Below are positions 16,693-25,431 of a DNA stretch of 60,472 bases, in pieces. Position numbers and translations under genes: made by a program. The notes under the pieces were generated by a model that was not told the DNA's origin, made no database searches, and saw only the letters and a list, made by a program, of their open reading frames with translations. Numbering within the stretch: the stretch's first letter is position 1; every line of letters starts with the position of its first letter. This DNA comes from an uncultured Brevinema sp. Its GTDB lineage: Bacteria > Spirochaetota > Brevinematia > Brevinematales > Brevinemataceae. Location: positions 1-60,472 of the forward strand of contig CAMQSH010000001.1 in assembly GCA_947036575.1 (NCBI GenBank). The letters are read 5' to 3'.

Positions 16693-17982
16693 TTATTTAC
16701 CATAAATTAAATTTGGCAAGAACAATACTATTTCTGGGAATAAGATTAATAGCACTTGTGTTATTAACATTGCTAGTAAAAATGGCCAAATATGCCGAGA
16801 AATTTCTAGTAAAGATGTTTTAGTAATTGCTTGAGCTGTAAACAAATTAACTCCAACAGGTGGTGTTAAAAACCCCATTTGTCCTGCAAGTACAAACATA
16901 ATACCAAAATGGATAGGAGATACTCCCATTTCTATTAATATTGGTAAAAATATAGGAGTAAAGATTAGAATCATTGCTTCAATTACCATAAATGTCCCAC
17001 AAACAAGAGTTAATAATAAGAATATAAAGTAAACTGAGTATACTCCGCCTCCATAAGCTACTAAAACTTCCGCTATACTCTGAGGAATACGAGCTATAGT
17101 AAGATAACGAGAAAAACCTATAGCAAAGCCTAAAATAATAACAACCGTTGCTGTTATTATACCTGATTGAGCTAAAATCGGTAAAACTTCTTTTAATTTT
17201 ATTTCTTTATGAATAAAACAACCAACTATAATTGCGTATAGAACTGCTACAACCGCTGATTCCGTAGGGGTAAAGATTCCACTATAAATACCTCCTAAAA
17301 TAATAACAGGTGATAGTAGAGACCACTTTGCCTCCCATAAAGCTACCCACAATTCTTTTGTGGAGAGAGGTTCTGTTGCTGTGCTTTTGTACCCTTTATG
17401 ACGAGAAATAATATAGTTGGTAAGAATTAACATTCCCCCAGCTAAAATACCTGGAACAAAACCTGCTGTAAACATTTCTCCAACAGAAACTTCTGCTGCA
17501 ATTGCATAAATAATCATTGTAATAGACGGAGGAATAAGAACTCCCAATGATCCAGCACTAGCTGTTAAAGCTCCCGCATAGTTGATATCATACCCATCTT
17601 TTTTCATAGCCGGAATCATGATTGCACCTATTGCAGCAACAGTTGCTTGAGAAGATCCAGAAATGGCTGCAAAAAACATACAAGCAACAACAGTGATTAT
17701 TCCTAATCCTCCTGTAACACCACCTACCATATTAGAAGCCAAACGAATAAGGCGTGTAGATATTCCACCCTTTTCCATTAACAATCCTGCTGAAATAAAC
17801 ATAGGGATAGCTAAAAAAGTATAGGTATCTAAACCACTAAAGGCTGTTTGTGCAATTAGTGCTAAGGATACATCTTGTATTAATAAAATACCTACAACAG
17901 ATACCCCTATAGAAAATGCTATAGGTACACCTATAAAGATAGATACAATAAAGATTCCCATCATTATTAAAAAAGTATCCAT
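16693..17982 (-). CDS. dctM: TRAP transporter large membrane subunit (DctM family)
   Basis: 429 residues and about twelve hydrophobic segments, a typical length for the DctM subunit that couples sodium flow to solute import. Characteristic segments include I-G-V-P-I-A-F-S near the N-terminus, A-A-I-S-G-S-S-Q-A-T-V-A-A near 105-118 and L-T-P-P-V-G-V-N-L-F near 370. The start abuts the DctQ stop (no gap), so the two are probably translationally coupled. In this operon the likely cargo is a hexuronate or hexonate. Confidence 0.95.
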   Translation of the reverse strand: MDTFLIMMGIFIVSIFIGVPIAFSIGVSVVGILLIQDVSLALIAQTAFSGLDTYTFLAIPMFISAGLLMEKGGISTRLIRLASNMVGGVTGGLGIITVVACMFFAAISGSSQATVAAIGAIMIPAMKKDGYDINYAGALTASAGSLGVLIPPSITMIIYAIAAEVSVGEMFTAGFVPGILAGGMLILTNYIISRHKGYKSTATEPLSTKELWVALWEAKWSLLSPVIILGGIYSGIFTPTESAVVAVLYAIIVGCFIHKEIKLKEVLPILAQSGIITATVVIILGFAIGFSRYLTIARIPQSIAEVLVAYGGGVYSVYFIFLLLTLVCGTFMVIEAMILIFTPIFLPILIEMGVSPIHFGIMFVLAGQMGFLTPPVGVNLFTAQAITKTSLLEISRHIWPFLLAMLITQVLLILFPEIVLFLPNLIYGK

Positions 17983-18456
17983 TTATTCCTCTCCTTTCAT
18001 TTCTATGATTCCATATCTGTTTAATATAACTTGTAGTATTCTAATTATAGTAACAACAAACATTATAGGAATAATAGAGTACACTATAAACATTGGTATA
18101 TTTAAAGCCGGTGAAGTTTGATTTACAGAGTATGCATTTTTCACTATATCTAAACTTGCATATCCTATCATACATAATAGTACTATCACTACAATATTAC
18201 AAAATGTATTGATATGTTTTAATATGTGAGGAGGACAAATAAGATCAATTATTTCAACACGTACATGCTTGTTGTATTTGAACCCTAAGCTCATACCGAC
18301 ATATATCATTAAAATAAATAAATATCTGCAAATTTCTTCTGTCCAAGATAGTGAAAAATTAAGTAAAAATCTTGACATAATTTGTAGGGAAGAAAAGACT
18401 ATTAATAAGACCATACAGCAAGTAACAATATAGTATTCTGGTTCTTTTGTTTTCAT
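17983..18456 (-). CDS. dctQ: TRAP transporter small membrane subunit (DctQ family)
   Basis: 157 residues with four hydrophobic segments. The family marker F-S-L-S-W-T-E-E-I-C-R-Y-L-F near residues 33-46 and the H-V-R-V-E-I-I-D block near 64-72 are visible. It lies between DctP and DctM and would form the membrane complex with DctM. Confidence 0.93.
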   Translation of the reverse strand: MKTKEPEYYIVTCCMVLLIVFSSLQIMSRFLLNFSLSWTEEICRYLFILMIYVGMSLGFKYNKHVRVEIIDLICPPHILKHINTFCNIVVIVLLCMIGYASLDIVKNAYSVNQTSPALNIPMFIVYSIIPIMFVVTIIRILQVILNRYGIIEMKGEE

Positions 18457-18473
18457 AACTTTACCTTCAATTT

Positions 18474-19460
18474 TTATTTGTATTCAGCTATCTCTTTTTT
18501 CAAGTTATTGTAAAGTTCTGAATTAATTTGATTACCAAATTTATCTGCGACTTTTTGAGAACCATTTTTAAGATCTGATAAAAATTCTTGACTAGGTTTT
18601 ATGAATACGATCCCGTCTTTTTCCATAGCAATTTGAGCCACATTATCATCTTCTATAAGTGATACACTCATATCAGCAATAGCTATATTTGCAGCTTCCT
18701 GAACAATTTGTTGTTCTTCAACTGTCAGTGAATCATAGAATTTTTTACCTACAACTAATGTTACCCAATCAAATACATGCCCATCTAATGTTATAGAATC
18801 CAAAGCTTCGTGTAAGCGTTGTGAATATATATTACCAAGAGGGTTTTCTTGACCATCAATAACGCCTTGTTGTAATGCTGTAAACATTTCACTAAAAGGC
18901 ATAGGAGTTGGATTTGCTCCTAGAGCTTTAAAAACTTCTAAATGCATATTGTTTTGTAAAGTTCTTAGTTTAAATCCTTTTAAAGATGCTAAAGAGTCAA
19001 TAGGTGTTTTTGCAGAACTTAAATGTCTAAAACCAAACGGTGCAAAACCTAAATTAACATAACCATTTTTTTCGAAATAAGGATCTAATTTTGCTCCCCA
19101 TGGACCATTCACAATATCCATAGCCATTTTTTGGGAAGAGAATAAAAAAGGAATCGCAAGCAGGTTTACTTCGGGGATTAGATTTGCTAAAACTGCAGGA
19201 GATGGTAGGTTCATTTGAGCAACATCAATTTTGATTTGTTCTAAAACTTCTAAATCAACACCTATAGAATTTCCACCGTGCAATTCTACAGTAATAGAAC
19301 CTTCTGTTTTTTCCTCTATATATTTTTTAAAATCTACCAAAGCTCTTTGTTCAAAATGTCCATCTGGAACACCGAATCCTACAACCATTTTTTTTGTTTT
19401 GGTCTCTTGTTGTCCACAAGCTGCTAATAAAACTACTAACCCCAATATTATTTTTTTCAT
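18474..19460 (-). CDS. dctP: TRAP transporter solute-binding lipoprotein (DctP family)
   Basis: The start is taken at 19460 because GGAGG lies 6 bp upstream and the product then begins with a clean lipoprotein signal (V-V-L-L-A-A-C); an in-frame Met 18 codons earlier lacks both. The 328-residue protein has the DctP pattern: G-x-G-V-P-D-G-H-F-E near 30, a Y-I-E-E-K-T-E-G segment, the substrate-carboxylate Arg region F-K-L-R-T-L-Q-N near 160-170 and D-G-Q-E-N-P-L near 200. As a lipoprotein it would stay anchored at the inner membrane surface. The ligand is probably a sugar acid given the neighbours. Confidence 0.92.
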   Translation of the reverse strand: MKKIILGLVVLLAACGQQETKTKKMVVGFGVPDGHFEQRALVDFKKYIEEKTEGSITVELHGGNSIGVDLEVLEQIKIDVAQMNLPSPAVLANLIPEVNLLAIPFLFSSQKMAMDIVNGPWGAKLDPYFEKNGYVNLGFAPFGFRHLSSAKTPIDSLASLKGFKLRTLQNNMHLEVFKALGANPTPMPFSEMFTALQQGVIDGQENPLGNIYSQRLHEALDSITLDGHVFDWVTLVVGKKFYDSLTVEEQQIVQEAANIAIADMSVSLIEDDNVAQIAMEKDGIVFIKPSQEFLSDLKNGSQKVADKFGNQINSELYNNLKKEIAEYK

Positions 19461-19545
19461 AATAACCTCCAATTCAGTTATCTTATGATATTTTACATCT
19501 TCAAATATTATCATAATATTTTTATATGCTTTTTATTTAATTATT

Positions 19546-21210
19546 TTATTTCCAAACAGCACCTTTTGCAGCTGAACTTGCTAGATTTTTATAATTATGT
19601 AAAAATCCATCTGCGATTTGTTTTTCAACAGGTTTATAATTTTGTTTTCGTTGATCTAGTATATTTGAGTCTACTTCTAAAGTAATAGCATTATGAACAA
19701 TATCAATTGTAATCATATCTCCATTATTAATTAAAGCTAAAGTCCCACCTTCATAAGCCTCAGGAGAAATATGTCCTACAAATAAACCTCTATTAGATCC
19801 TGAGAATCTACCATCTGTAATCAAAGCACATTTATGTAATAATCCCATACCTTCTAGCATTTTCATAGCTTGGTACATTTCAGGCATTCCTGGACCACCT
19901 TGAGGGCCTTCATAACGAATAACAACAACCATTCCTTCTTTTACTACCCCTTGAACAATTCCATCAACCGCATCTAATTCAGAATCAAAAACAATAGCTG
20001 GTCCTTGAAAAGTTTCCATACCTTGAGGGATAGCTGATGTTTTTACGATACACCCATCGTCCGCTATATTACCATATAAAAATTTTAATCCAGCTTTTTC
20101 AGCAAAGGGAGTGTCCATAGCTTTGATAATTTCGGGTCTAGGACTGAGTGGTGTTTGATCCAATATTTCTTGTAAGATCTGTCCAGAAACAGTGTTAACG
20201 TCTCCATTCAAAATTGATTCTAAAGATTTTAAAACACAAGGAACACCCCCAGCTTCAAAAAAATCAATCATATCGTACTCAGATGAAGGATAGACAGAAG
20301 TTGTCTGCGGGCAAATATCCACTATTTTTCCAATATCAGCAAGACTTAATTCTCCTAATCCAGCTTCTTGATAAATTGCTTGCAAGTGCATTACAGCATT
20401 TGTTGAACCACCCAAAGTCAAAAGAAACTTTATAGCATTATCAAAGGCTTTTTCTGTCATAATCTGACGGCTTGTGGTTCCTTTTTTTGTTAAATCAACA
20501 ATCGCTCGTCCTGTTTTTTTGGCATATTCAAAGCGTTGAGGATCGATTGCTGGTACTACAGCACTACCAGGAAGTGACATACCCAAAGCTTCTGAAATAC
20601 AACACATGGTATTTGCTGTTCCCATCATTGCACAAGAACCACAAGTTGGTTCTGCGATATTTTCTATATTTTCAAATTCTTCTTCTGTAATTTTACCTTG
20701 TTTTTTCCAGCCTATTGCCTCAGTTATAATATTACCATCCCAATGTTTACCTTTGTACACTGCTGGGTACATAGGACCACCATTAATTAAAATAGCTGGG
20801 ATATTAAGTCTAGCTGCTGCCATAAGCATACCTGGTACAATTTTATCACAAGAAGCTAGTAATACTATTGCATCAAAATTATGTGTTCTACACATAATCT
20901 CAACAGAGGCCGCGATAATATCTCTAGCAGGTAAAGAATATCTCATACCTTCATGCCCTGCTGCAATACCATCACAAGGAGCTATCACTCCAAAAGACAT
21001 AGAAGTACCACCATTTTCTTTTATACCTTCTTGAACAGAAGTACAAATGTTATTAAGATTAAAATGTCCAGGATTTGCATTCGTAAATGAATTCGCAATA
21101 CCGATTATTGGTTTTTTCAAATCTGAATCATTAAAATTCATTGATTTATACAATGCTCTTTTTAAAGCTCCATCATCTCCGCGTAAAATAGGATTAAATT
21201 GATTTTTCAT
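19546..21210 (-). CDS. IlvD/Edd-family dehydratase, probably acting on a sugar acid
   Basis: 554 residues. Fe-S ligands are visible as Cys121 (S-C-D-K-I-V-P-G) and Cys190 (P-T-C-G-S-C-A). The first Cys of the plant-type [2Fe-2S] subgroup is replaced by the N-A-N-P-G-H pattern, as in the E. coli IlvD [4Fe-4S] subgroup. The C-terminal T-D-G-R-F-S-G-S-N-R-G block is intact. No branched-chain amino-acid genes are nearby, while KDG kinase, two aldolases and a TRAP transporter are, so an aldonate such as gluconate or mannonate is the more likely substrate than dihydroxyisovalerate. A normal ilvD displaced into this operon cannot be excluded. Confidence 0.8.
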   Translation of the reverse strand: MKNQFNPILRGDDGALKRALYKSMNFNDSDLKKPIIGIANSFTNANPGHFNLNNICTSVQEGIKENGGTSMSFGVIAPCDGIAAGHEGMRYSLPARDIIAASVEIMCRTHNFDAIVLLASCDKIVPGMLMAAARLNIPAILINGGPMYPAVYKGKHWDGNIITEAIGWKKQGKITEEEFENIENIAEPTCGSCAMMGTANTMCCISEALGMSLPGSAVVPAIDPQRFEYAKKTGRAIVDLTKKGTTSRQIMTEKAFDNAIKFLLTLGGSTNAVMHLQAIYQEAGLGELSLADIGKIVDICPQTTSVYPSSEYDMIDFFEAGGVPCVLKSLESILNGDVNTVSGQILQEILDQTPLSPRPEIIKAMDTPFAEKAGLKFLYGNIADDGCIVKTSAIPQGMETFQGPAIVFDSELDAVDGIVQGVVKEGMVVVIRYEGPQGGPGMPEMYQAMKMLEGMGLLHKCALITDGRFSGSNRGLFVGHISPEAYEGGTLALINNGDMITIDIVHNAITLEVDSNILDQRKQNYKPVEKQIADGFLHNYKNLASSAAKGAVWK

Positions 21211-21227
21211 AATTATTTATTTCCTTA

Positions 21228-22103
21228 TTACAATTTGAATTTTTCACAAAATTCTTGAATAATCTTAAGATCGATTTCTTGATTATAATGAGGGCTTCTA
21301 CAAAAACTGGAGCTAATAATACCTCTGTATTGAAGAATTACTTTTTCCACTTTTATAATATACTCCACATGTCCCATCCATATATCAATATATTTTTTAA
21401 GTTCTATGTGCATATTTTTAGCTTGTTCTTTTTTATCATTACAATATAACTCATAAATTTGAGTATACAGTTCTGTAAAAGAACAACCTGGAATAATTCC
21501 AACCCCACCTCTATCTAAAACAGATAACATATGAATTCCAGCATATCCATTCAAAATATTTGCTTTAGGATAAATATTTAACAATTCTTCAATTTCATTG
21601 ATAGGATTAGGAGATTCTATTTTATAAACTAGATGGTTAAATTTTTTACCTAATTGATACATATCATCCATTGTAAATAAACAATTTGTTTCCGTAGGAG
21701 CATACTGCAAAATAACAGGAATACTGACTTTTTTTAAAACACTAGTAACATGATCAATCAGTTGCTCTTTATTAGGATTTAAGAAAAAAGGGGGAAGAAG
21801 CATTAATGCATCTGCGCCTTGTTGCTCATATTCTACAGCTTTTTTACCAGCAACTTCCGTAGAATGATCTGTGACTGATATAATTTTTTTACTAGTAGAA
21901 TTACCTGTATTGATATATATATCAACTAATTTTTTTTTCTCATCATCTGTAAGTTTATAAAATTCACTAGCAATACCAAATAAAATAGATCCTTGTGCAT
22001 CCATATTTTCTAAATGATGTGCTAATTTTTCAAAGTCTGTATAGTGTACTTCACCAATTTCTGTAAAGGGCATAGCTACTACGGGGAATATTCCTTGTAA
22101 CAT
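21228..22103 (-). CDS. DapA/NanA-superfamily aldolase or dehydratase
   Basis: A 291-residue class I aldolase-type barrel. The Schiff-base Lys is at 161 (L-V-Y-K-I-E) and the conserved Tyr at 134 (I-L-Q-Y-A-P), at almost the same positions as in E. coli DapA. The usual G-T-T-G-E motif at 43-47 is G-I-A-S-E, so this is not a standard dihydrodipicolinate synthase. Members with altered motifs include KDG and KDGal aldolases, N-acetylneuraminate lyase and 5-keto-4-deoxyglucarate dehydratase. Between the IlvD-like dehydratase and KDG kinase it most likely handles a 2-keto-3-deoxy sugar acid, possibly the DgoD product. Confidence 0.8.
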   Translation of the reverse strand: MLQGIFPVVAMPFTEIGEVHYTDFEKLAHHLENMDAQGSILFGIASEFYKLTDDEKKKLVDIYINTGNSTSKKIISVTDHSTEVAGKKAVEYEQQGADALMLLPPFFLNPNKEQLIDHVTSVLKKVSIPVILQYAPTETNCLFTMDDMYQLGKKFNHLVYKIESPNPINEIEELLNIYPKANILNGYAGIHMLSVLDRGGVGIIPGCSFTELYTQIYELYCNDKKEQAKNMHIELKKYIDIWMGHVEYIIKVEKVILQYRGIISSSFCRSPHYNQEIDLKIIQEFCEKFKL

Positions 22104-22109
22104 AATTTT

Positions 22110-23138
22110 TTACCTCTGTACTCTTCCAGATCCATCTCCACCCATTAGTGCTTCGACTTCTGATCTTGTTACCAAATTCCAATCTCCATAAATGCTATGT
22201 TTCAAACAAGATGCTGCAACAGAAAATTCTAATGAATCTTGAGGCTTAGTGTATAACTTCAATCCACTGAGTAATCCTCCAGCAAAAGAATCTCCACCAC
22301 CAACTCTATCAACAATATCTGTAATACTATATTTTTTAGAAATATATAATTCTTGATTTGTATAATAAATAGCACTCCAATTATTATGATCAGCACTAAC
22401 GCTTTCTCTTAATGTTGTAGCAATTCCTGTTAAATTGGGGTATAATTCACATACTTTTTGTAATAGTGGTTTATAATCACTAGCTTCCAAATGTCCTTTT
22501 GTCACATCATTATCAAGCTCTATTCCCAAAGCAAGTTGAATATCTTCTTCATTAGCAATCAGTAAATCTGTATATTTAACAATAGAAGGCATTACTTCTG
22601 AAGATTTTTTGCCATAGTTCCATAACTTTTTACGGAAATTCAAATCACAAGATACCTTTACACTTCGTTTTTTAGCTTCCTGTACAGCATATAATGTTAA
22701 ATCTGCAGCACTTTGACTTAGAGCAGGAGTAATTCCAGAGACATGTAGCCAGTCTGCATTTTCAAATATTTTATCCCAATCAAAATCATTAGGAATAGCA
22801 GTACTAATAGAAGAATCCTCTCTATCATAAAGCACTGTGGATCCTCTTTGATTGGAGCCTCTCTCTACAAAATAAACACCCATTCGTTTTCCAGTCCATG
22901 CAATAGCTGTAGTATCGACTCTTTGTCCTAATAATAGTTCTTCAGCTTTTTCACCAAGAGCATTTTTAGGAAATGCTGACACATAGCGACTAAGAAGTCC
23001 AAATCTACTACAAGAAACACAAACATTAGCTTCACCACCACCAAAAGTAGCGTTTAATTCTGGACTTTGTAGTAATCTATCATAATCAGGTGCTGTTAAA
23101 CGAAGCATTAATTCGCCAAATCCTACTATATATTTCAT
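22110..23138 (-). CDS. kdgK: 2-keto-3-deoxygluconate kinase (PfkB family)
   Basis: KdgK phosphorylates KDG to KDPG. The 342-residue protein has the PfkB N-terminal G-E-L-M-L-R-L near residue 7, the G-G-G-E-A-N-V block near 34 and the ATP/anion-hole motif G-G-G-D-S-F-A-G-G near residues 290-300. It is placed directly upstream of (1 bp from) KDPG aldolase on the same transcript, so KDG from KduD, and possibly other sugar acids, enters glycolysis here. The substrate could be the galacto epimer or both. Confidence 0.9.
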   Translation of the reverse strand: MKYIVGFGELMLRLTAPDYDRLLQSPELNATFGGGEANVCVSCSRFGLLSRYVSAFPKNALGEKAEELLLGQRVDTTAIAWTGKRMGVYFVERGSNQRGSTVLYDREDSSISTAIPNDFDWDKIFENADWLHVSGITPALSQSAADLTLYAVQEAKKRSVKVSCDLNFRKKLWNYGKKSSEVMPSIVKYTDLLIANEEDIQLALGIELDNDVTKGHLEASDYKPLLQKVCELYPNLTGIATTLRESVSADHNNWSAIYYTNQELYISKKYSITDIVDRVGGGDSFAGGLLSGLKLYTKPQDSLEFSVAASCLKHSIYGDWNLVTRSEVEALMGGDGSGRVQR

Positions 23139-23771
23139 CTAAACCTCTTTTAATAATTTACAGACTTCTTGAAATCTATTTTCTATTTCTTTCCATTCAT
23201 TAGCAACAATTAAATTTTTAGGGCAAATCCAAGAACCACCACAAGCAGATACATTATCTAATTTGAGATAATCAGATACATTTTCTAAACTTACTCCACC
23301 TAAAGGCATAAATTGTACTTCTGTGTGTTTATAAACAGATTCCATTGCTTTAAGCCATTTGATGCCTCCAGCTACTTCAGCAGGGAAGAATTTGATCACT
23401 TTAAAACCATAAGAAAGACAAAACTCTAATTCAGCAGGAGTTGATACTCCGGGGATATAGTCATATCCTTTTTTAGCACAATATTCTACTAATTTTGGAG
23501 TAAAACCAGGACTAATGAGCAATTCTGTTCCAGTTAATAATACTTCATCAGCTAATTCTGTACTTAAAATAGTAGCAGCAGCTGTTGCTACTTGAGGATA
23601 ATCTTTTTTTAAGATTTTTAATGCTGTCATTGCGTATTCTGTTCTCATTGTTAGTTCAATAGCAGGTATATATTGGGAACACAAATCTGCTAAATTTCTC
23701 AATTCATTTTCATTATCTACTACAGCAACAGGAATAATTTTTGCTGCTAAATATTGATCCATTATTTTCAT
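23139..23771 (-). CDS. eda: KDPG aldolase (2-dehydro-3-deoxy-phosphogluconate aldolase)
   Basis: 210 residues, class I aldolase. Catalytic Glu45 (T-M-R-T-E-Y) and the Schiff-base Lys127 (V-I-K-F-F-P-A-E) are in place, with P-G-V-S-T-P-A-E near 107-114. It splits KDPG (or the galacto epimer) to pyruvate and glyceraldehyde-3-phosphate. It is the promoter-proximal gene of the operon running to dgoD, divergent from the second IclR regulator. Confidence 0.93.
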   Translation of the reverse strand: MKIMDQYLAAKIIPVAVVDNENELRNLADLCSQYIPAIELTMRTEYAMTALKILKKDYPQVATAAATILSTELADEVLLTGTELLISPGFTPKLVEYCAKKGYDYIPGVSTPAELEFCLSYGFKVIKFFPAEVAGGIKWLKAMESVYKHTEVQFMPLGGVSLENVSDYLKLDNVSACGGSWICPKNLIVANEWKEIENRFQEVCKLLKEV

Positions 23772-24037
23772 AAAACCACCTTTTTTATAAGTCTATTATT
23801 AATATAACCCTCCCCCCCTTAATACACCACCAGTTTCATAAACCCTTTGTAATTATAATGGGTTATTTTTTTATAATTACATTTACATTTATTATAAATT
23901 GAATTCCTATTTTATCAACACTAATTTTATAATAAAAAATATTCTTTATAAACATATGTAATATAACAAGTTAAACATGCGTTTTTTTATCATTTTAAAT
24001 TTATTATTTTTATTCCTCTTGCAAAAAATCTCATTTT
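23772..24037. other. Divergent control region between eda and the second IclR gene
   Basis: A gap of about 270 bp before the operator palindrome. It contains a run of seven C near 23811-23817, the partial inverted repeat AACCC...GGGTT around TTATAATTACAA near 23843-23866, and a minus-strand TATAAT in the same place that would be a -10 for the eda operon. Nothing gene-like is visible. Confidence 0.4.
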
Positions 24038-24060
24038 GTTATAGAATATAATTCTATAAC
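24038..24060. promoter_or_regulatory. Palindrome before the second IclR gene (probable operator)
   Basis: GTTATAGAAT-ATA-ATTCTATAAC, perfect 10-bp arms with a 3-bp centre, ends 3 bp before the AGGAG of the IclR gene. The outer GTTATA/TATAAC matches the palindrome before IclR gene 1 (total length 23 versus 24). Confidence 0.6.
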
Positions 24061-24072
24061 TTAGGAGTTTTT

Positions 24073-24852
24073 ATGAGTAGTACATCGGATAAGAGTCCCG
24101 CTCAAGCAGGATTAATTATTAAAGCTTTTGCTATTATCAAATTATTGTCAACAAAAAGAGAAATGAGCCTCAAAGATATTGGTTTACAAACCAATATAAG
24201 TAGTACTATGACATACAAATGTCTACAGACTCTTTGTGATCTTGGCTATGCTTATCAAAATAAAACAACACAACACTATGGGCTGACCTTACGCTTAGCG
24301 TCAATTTGTTCTAATATTTTAACCCATTATGAAATAACACAATTAGCAATCCCAACTATGCAGGCCCTAGGAGACGATATTAAAGAAACTATCCACCTAT
24401 CAGTCCGTGAGGATACAGAATGTATTTATTTACATAAAATTGATTCACCACATGTCCTACGCCTATATTCTCAAGTTGGTAAAATCGCCCCTTTATATTG
24501 TACGGGCTTGGGTAAAGTTTTATTAGCTTATGAAGATCAAAAAATCATTGACACTATAACAAAAGATATACAATATAATAAATTTACAGAACATTCTATC
24601 CTCTCTGCTCAACAATTTCAAGAACACTTAGCCATAGTAAAAACTCAAGGATATGCTGAGGATATTGAAGAACATGCTTATCATATTCGTTGTGTTGCAG
24701 TTCCTATCTTTGATTATAACAATCATATTTGTGCCGCAATGAGTGTTTCTATCCCTATTGCTCGTTGGACTCCTGAAATTAGAGATCTTCATTTACAAAA
24801 ATTATTAGTAGCCTCTAAAGAAATTTCTTACCTCATGGGACATGAAATCTAA
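24073..24852 (+). CDS. IclR-family transcriptional regulator 2
   Basis: 259 residues, about as long as regulator 1 and similar along its length. The winged helix covers residues 12-75 (L-Q-T-N-I-S-S-T-M-T-Y-K-C-L as recognition helix). The effector domain has K-E-T-I-H-L-S-V near 110, L-Y-C-T-G-L-G-K near 142 and Y-A-E-D-I-E-E-H near 197. Divergent transcription from the KDPG aldolase operon and the operator-like palindrome at its own start suggest a repressor of the sugar-acid operon that also regulates itself. The effector is probably KDG or a hexonate (inference from neighbours). Confidence 0.9.
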   Translation: MSSTSDKSPAQAGLIIKAFAIIKLLSTKREMSLKDIGLQTNISSTMTYKCLQTLCDLGYAYQNKTTQHYGLTLRLASICSNILTHYEITQLAIPTMQALGDDIKETIHLSVREDTECIYLHKIDSPHVLRLYSQVGKIAPLYCTGLGKVLLAYEDQKIIDTITKDIQYNKFTEHSILSAQQFQEHLAIVKTQGYAEDIEEHAYHIRCVAVPIFDYNNHICAAMSVSIPIARWTPEIRDLHLQKLLVASKEISYLMGHEI

Positions 24853-24872
24853 TATATTCTATAATATCAATC

Positions 24873-24905
24873 AAAAAACACCATGCTTATGCTATGGTGT
24901 TTTTT
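24873..24905. terminator. Bidirectional terminator between IclR gene 2 and the NUDIX gene
   Basis: AAAAAACACCAT, a 9-nt loop and ATGGTGTTTTTT. It sits 20 bp after the IclR stop and 72 bp after the end of the opposing NUDIX operon, with A and T runs on both sides. Confidence 0.88.
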
Positions 24906-24976
24906 ATTTTTATCTAGGATAGTAAGAGTAAACTCTTTTTAATAATTTTTTAATTCTCTCATCAAATTCATAATAT

Positions 24977-25396
24977 TTAGAGTAGTACCTTTTTTATATT
25001 TTGAGCTTCTAAAAATAAAACAGGAGTGATCTCTGGATAGGTAAGATTAAAAGGCAATTCATCAAAAAATGCAATTTCTTCCATTTCGCTATCTGGTATA
25101 GACCCAAATTCTTTTATTTCAGCAATAAACACTATTCCATTTGCTTCACCTATTTTGCCACATACACAATAGTCGAATGCCGGCATTATTGTAAATATAG
25201 TAGCCCCTGATTCTTCATAAAGTTCTCTTTCTGCTGCCTCGAGAGCATTTTCTCCAGTTTCTATATGTCCCCCTTGTGTTTCCCATGTTGTACGATTTTT
25301 ATGACGACTTAATACGATTTTGCCTTTGTGACTCGAAATTACGACCACAAATTTGTAATTTTTTAATTTATTGAGTGTATATGTTTTACATTCCAT
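24977..25396 (-). CDS. NUDIX hydrolase
   Basis: 139 residues. The NUDIX box reads G-H-I-E-T-G-E, then seven residues, then R-E-L-Y-E-E-S-G-A (residues about 41-64), matching Gx5Ex7REUxEExGU. Members hydrolyse nucleoside diphosphates linked to other groups, including oxidised nucleotides and NDP-sugars. It is the last gene of the operon starting at the GntR gene. Substrate cannot be predicted from sequence, but its position with a PTS and epimerase leaves a sugar-nucleotide or housecleaning role open. Confidence 0.88.
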   Translation of the reverse strand: MECKTYTLNKLKNYKFVVVISSHKGKIVLSRHKNRTTWETQGGHIETGENALEAAERELYEESGATIFTIMPAFDYCVCGKIGEANGIVFIAEIKEFGSIPDSEMEEIAFFDELPFNLTYPEITPVLFLEAQNIKKVLL

Positions 25397-25431
25397 ATCT
25401 TATTACCTCTTTATAAAATAGTGAAGTATAA

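Noticed and set aside
20606..21034. 142-codon plus-strand frame opposite the IlvD-like gene
   Set aside because: Antisense of a conserved dehydratase region; no ribosome binding site.
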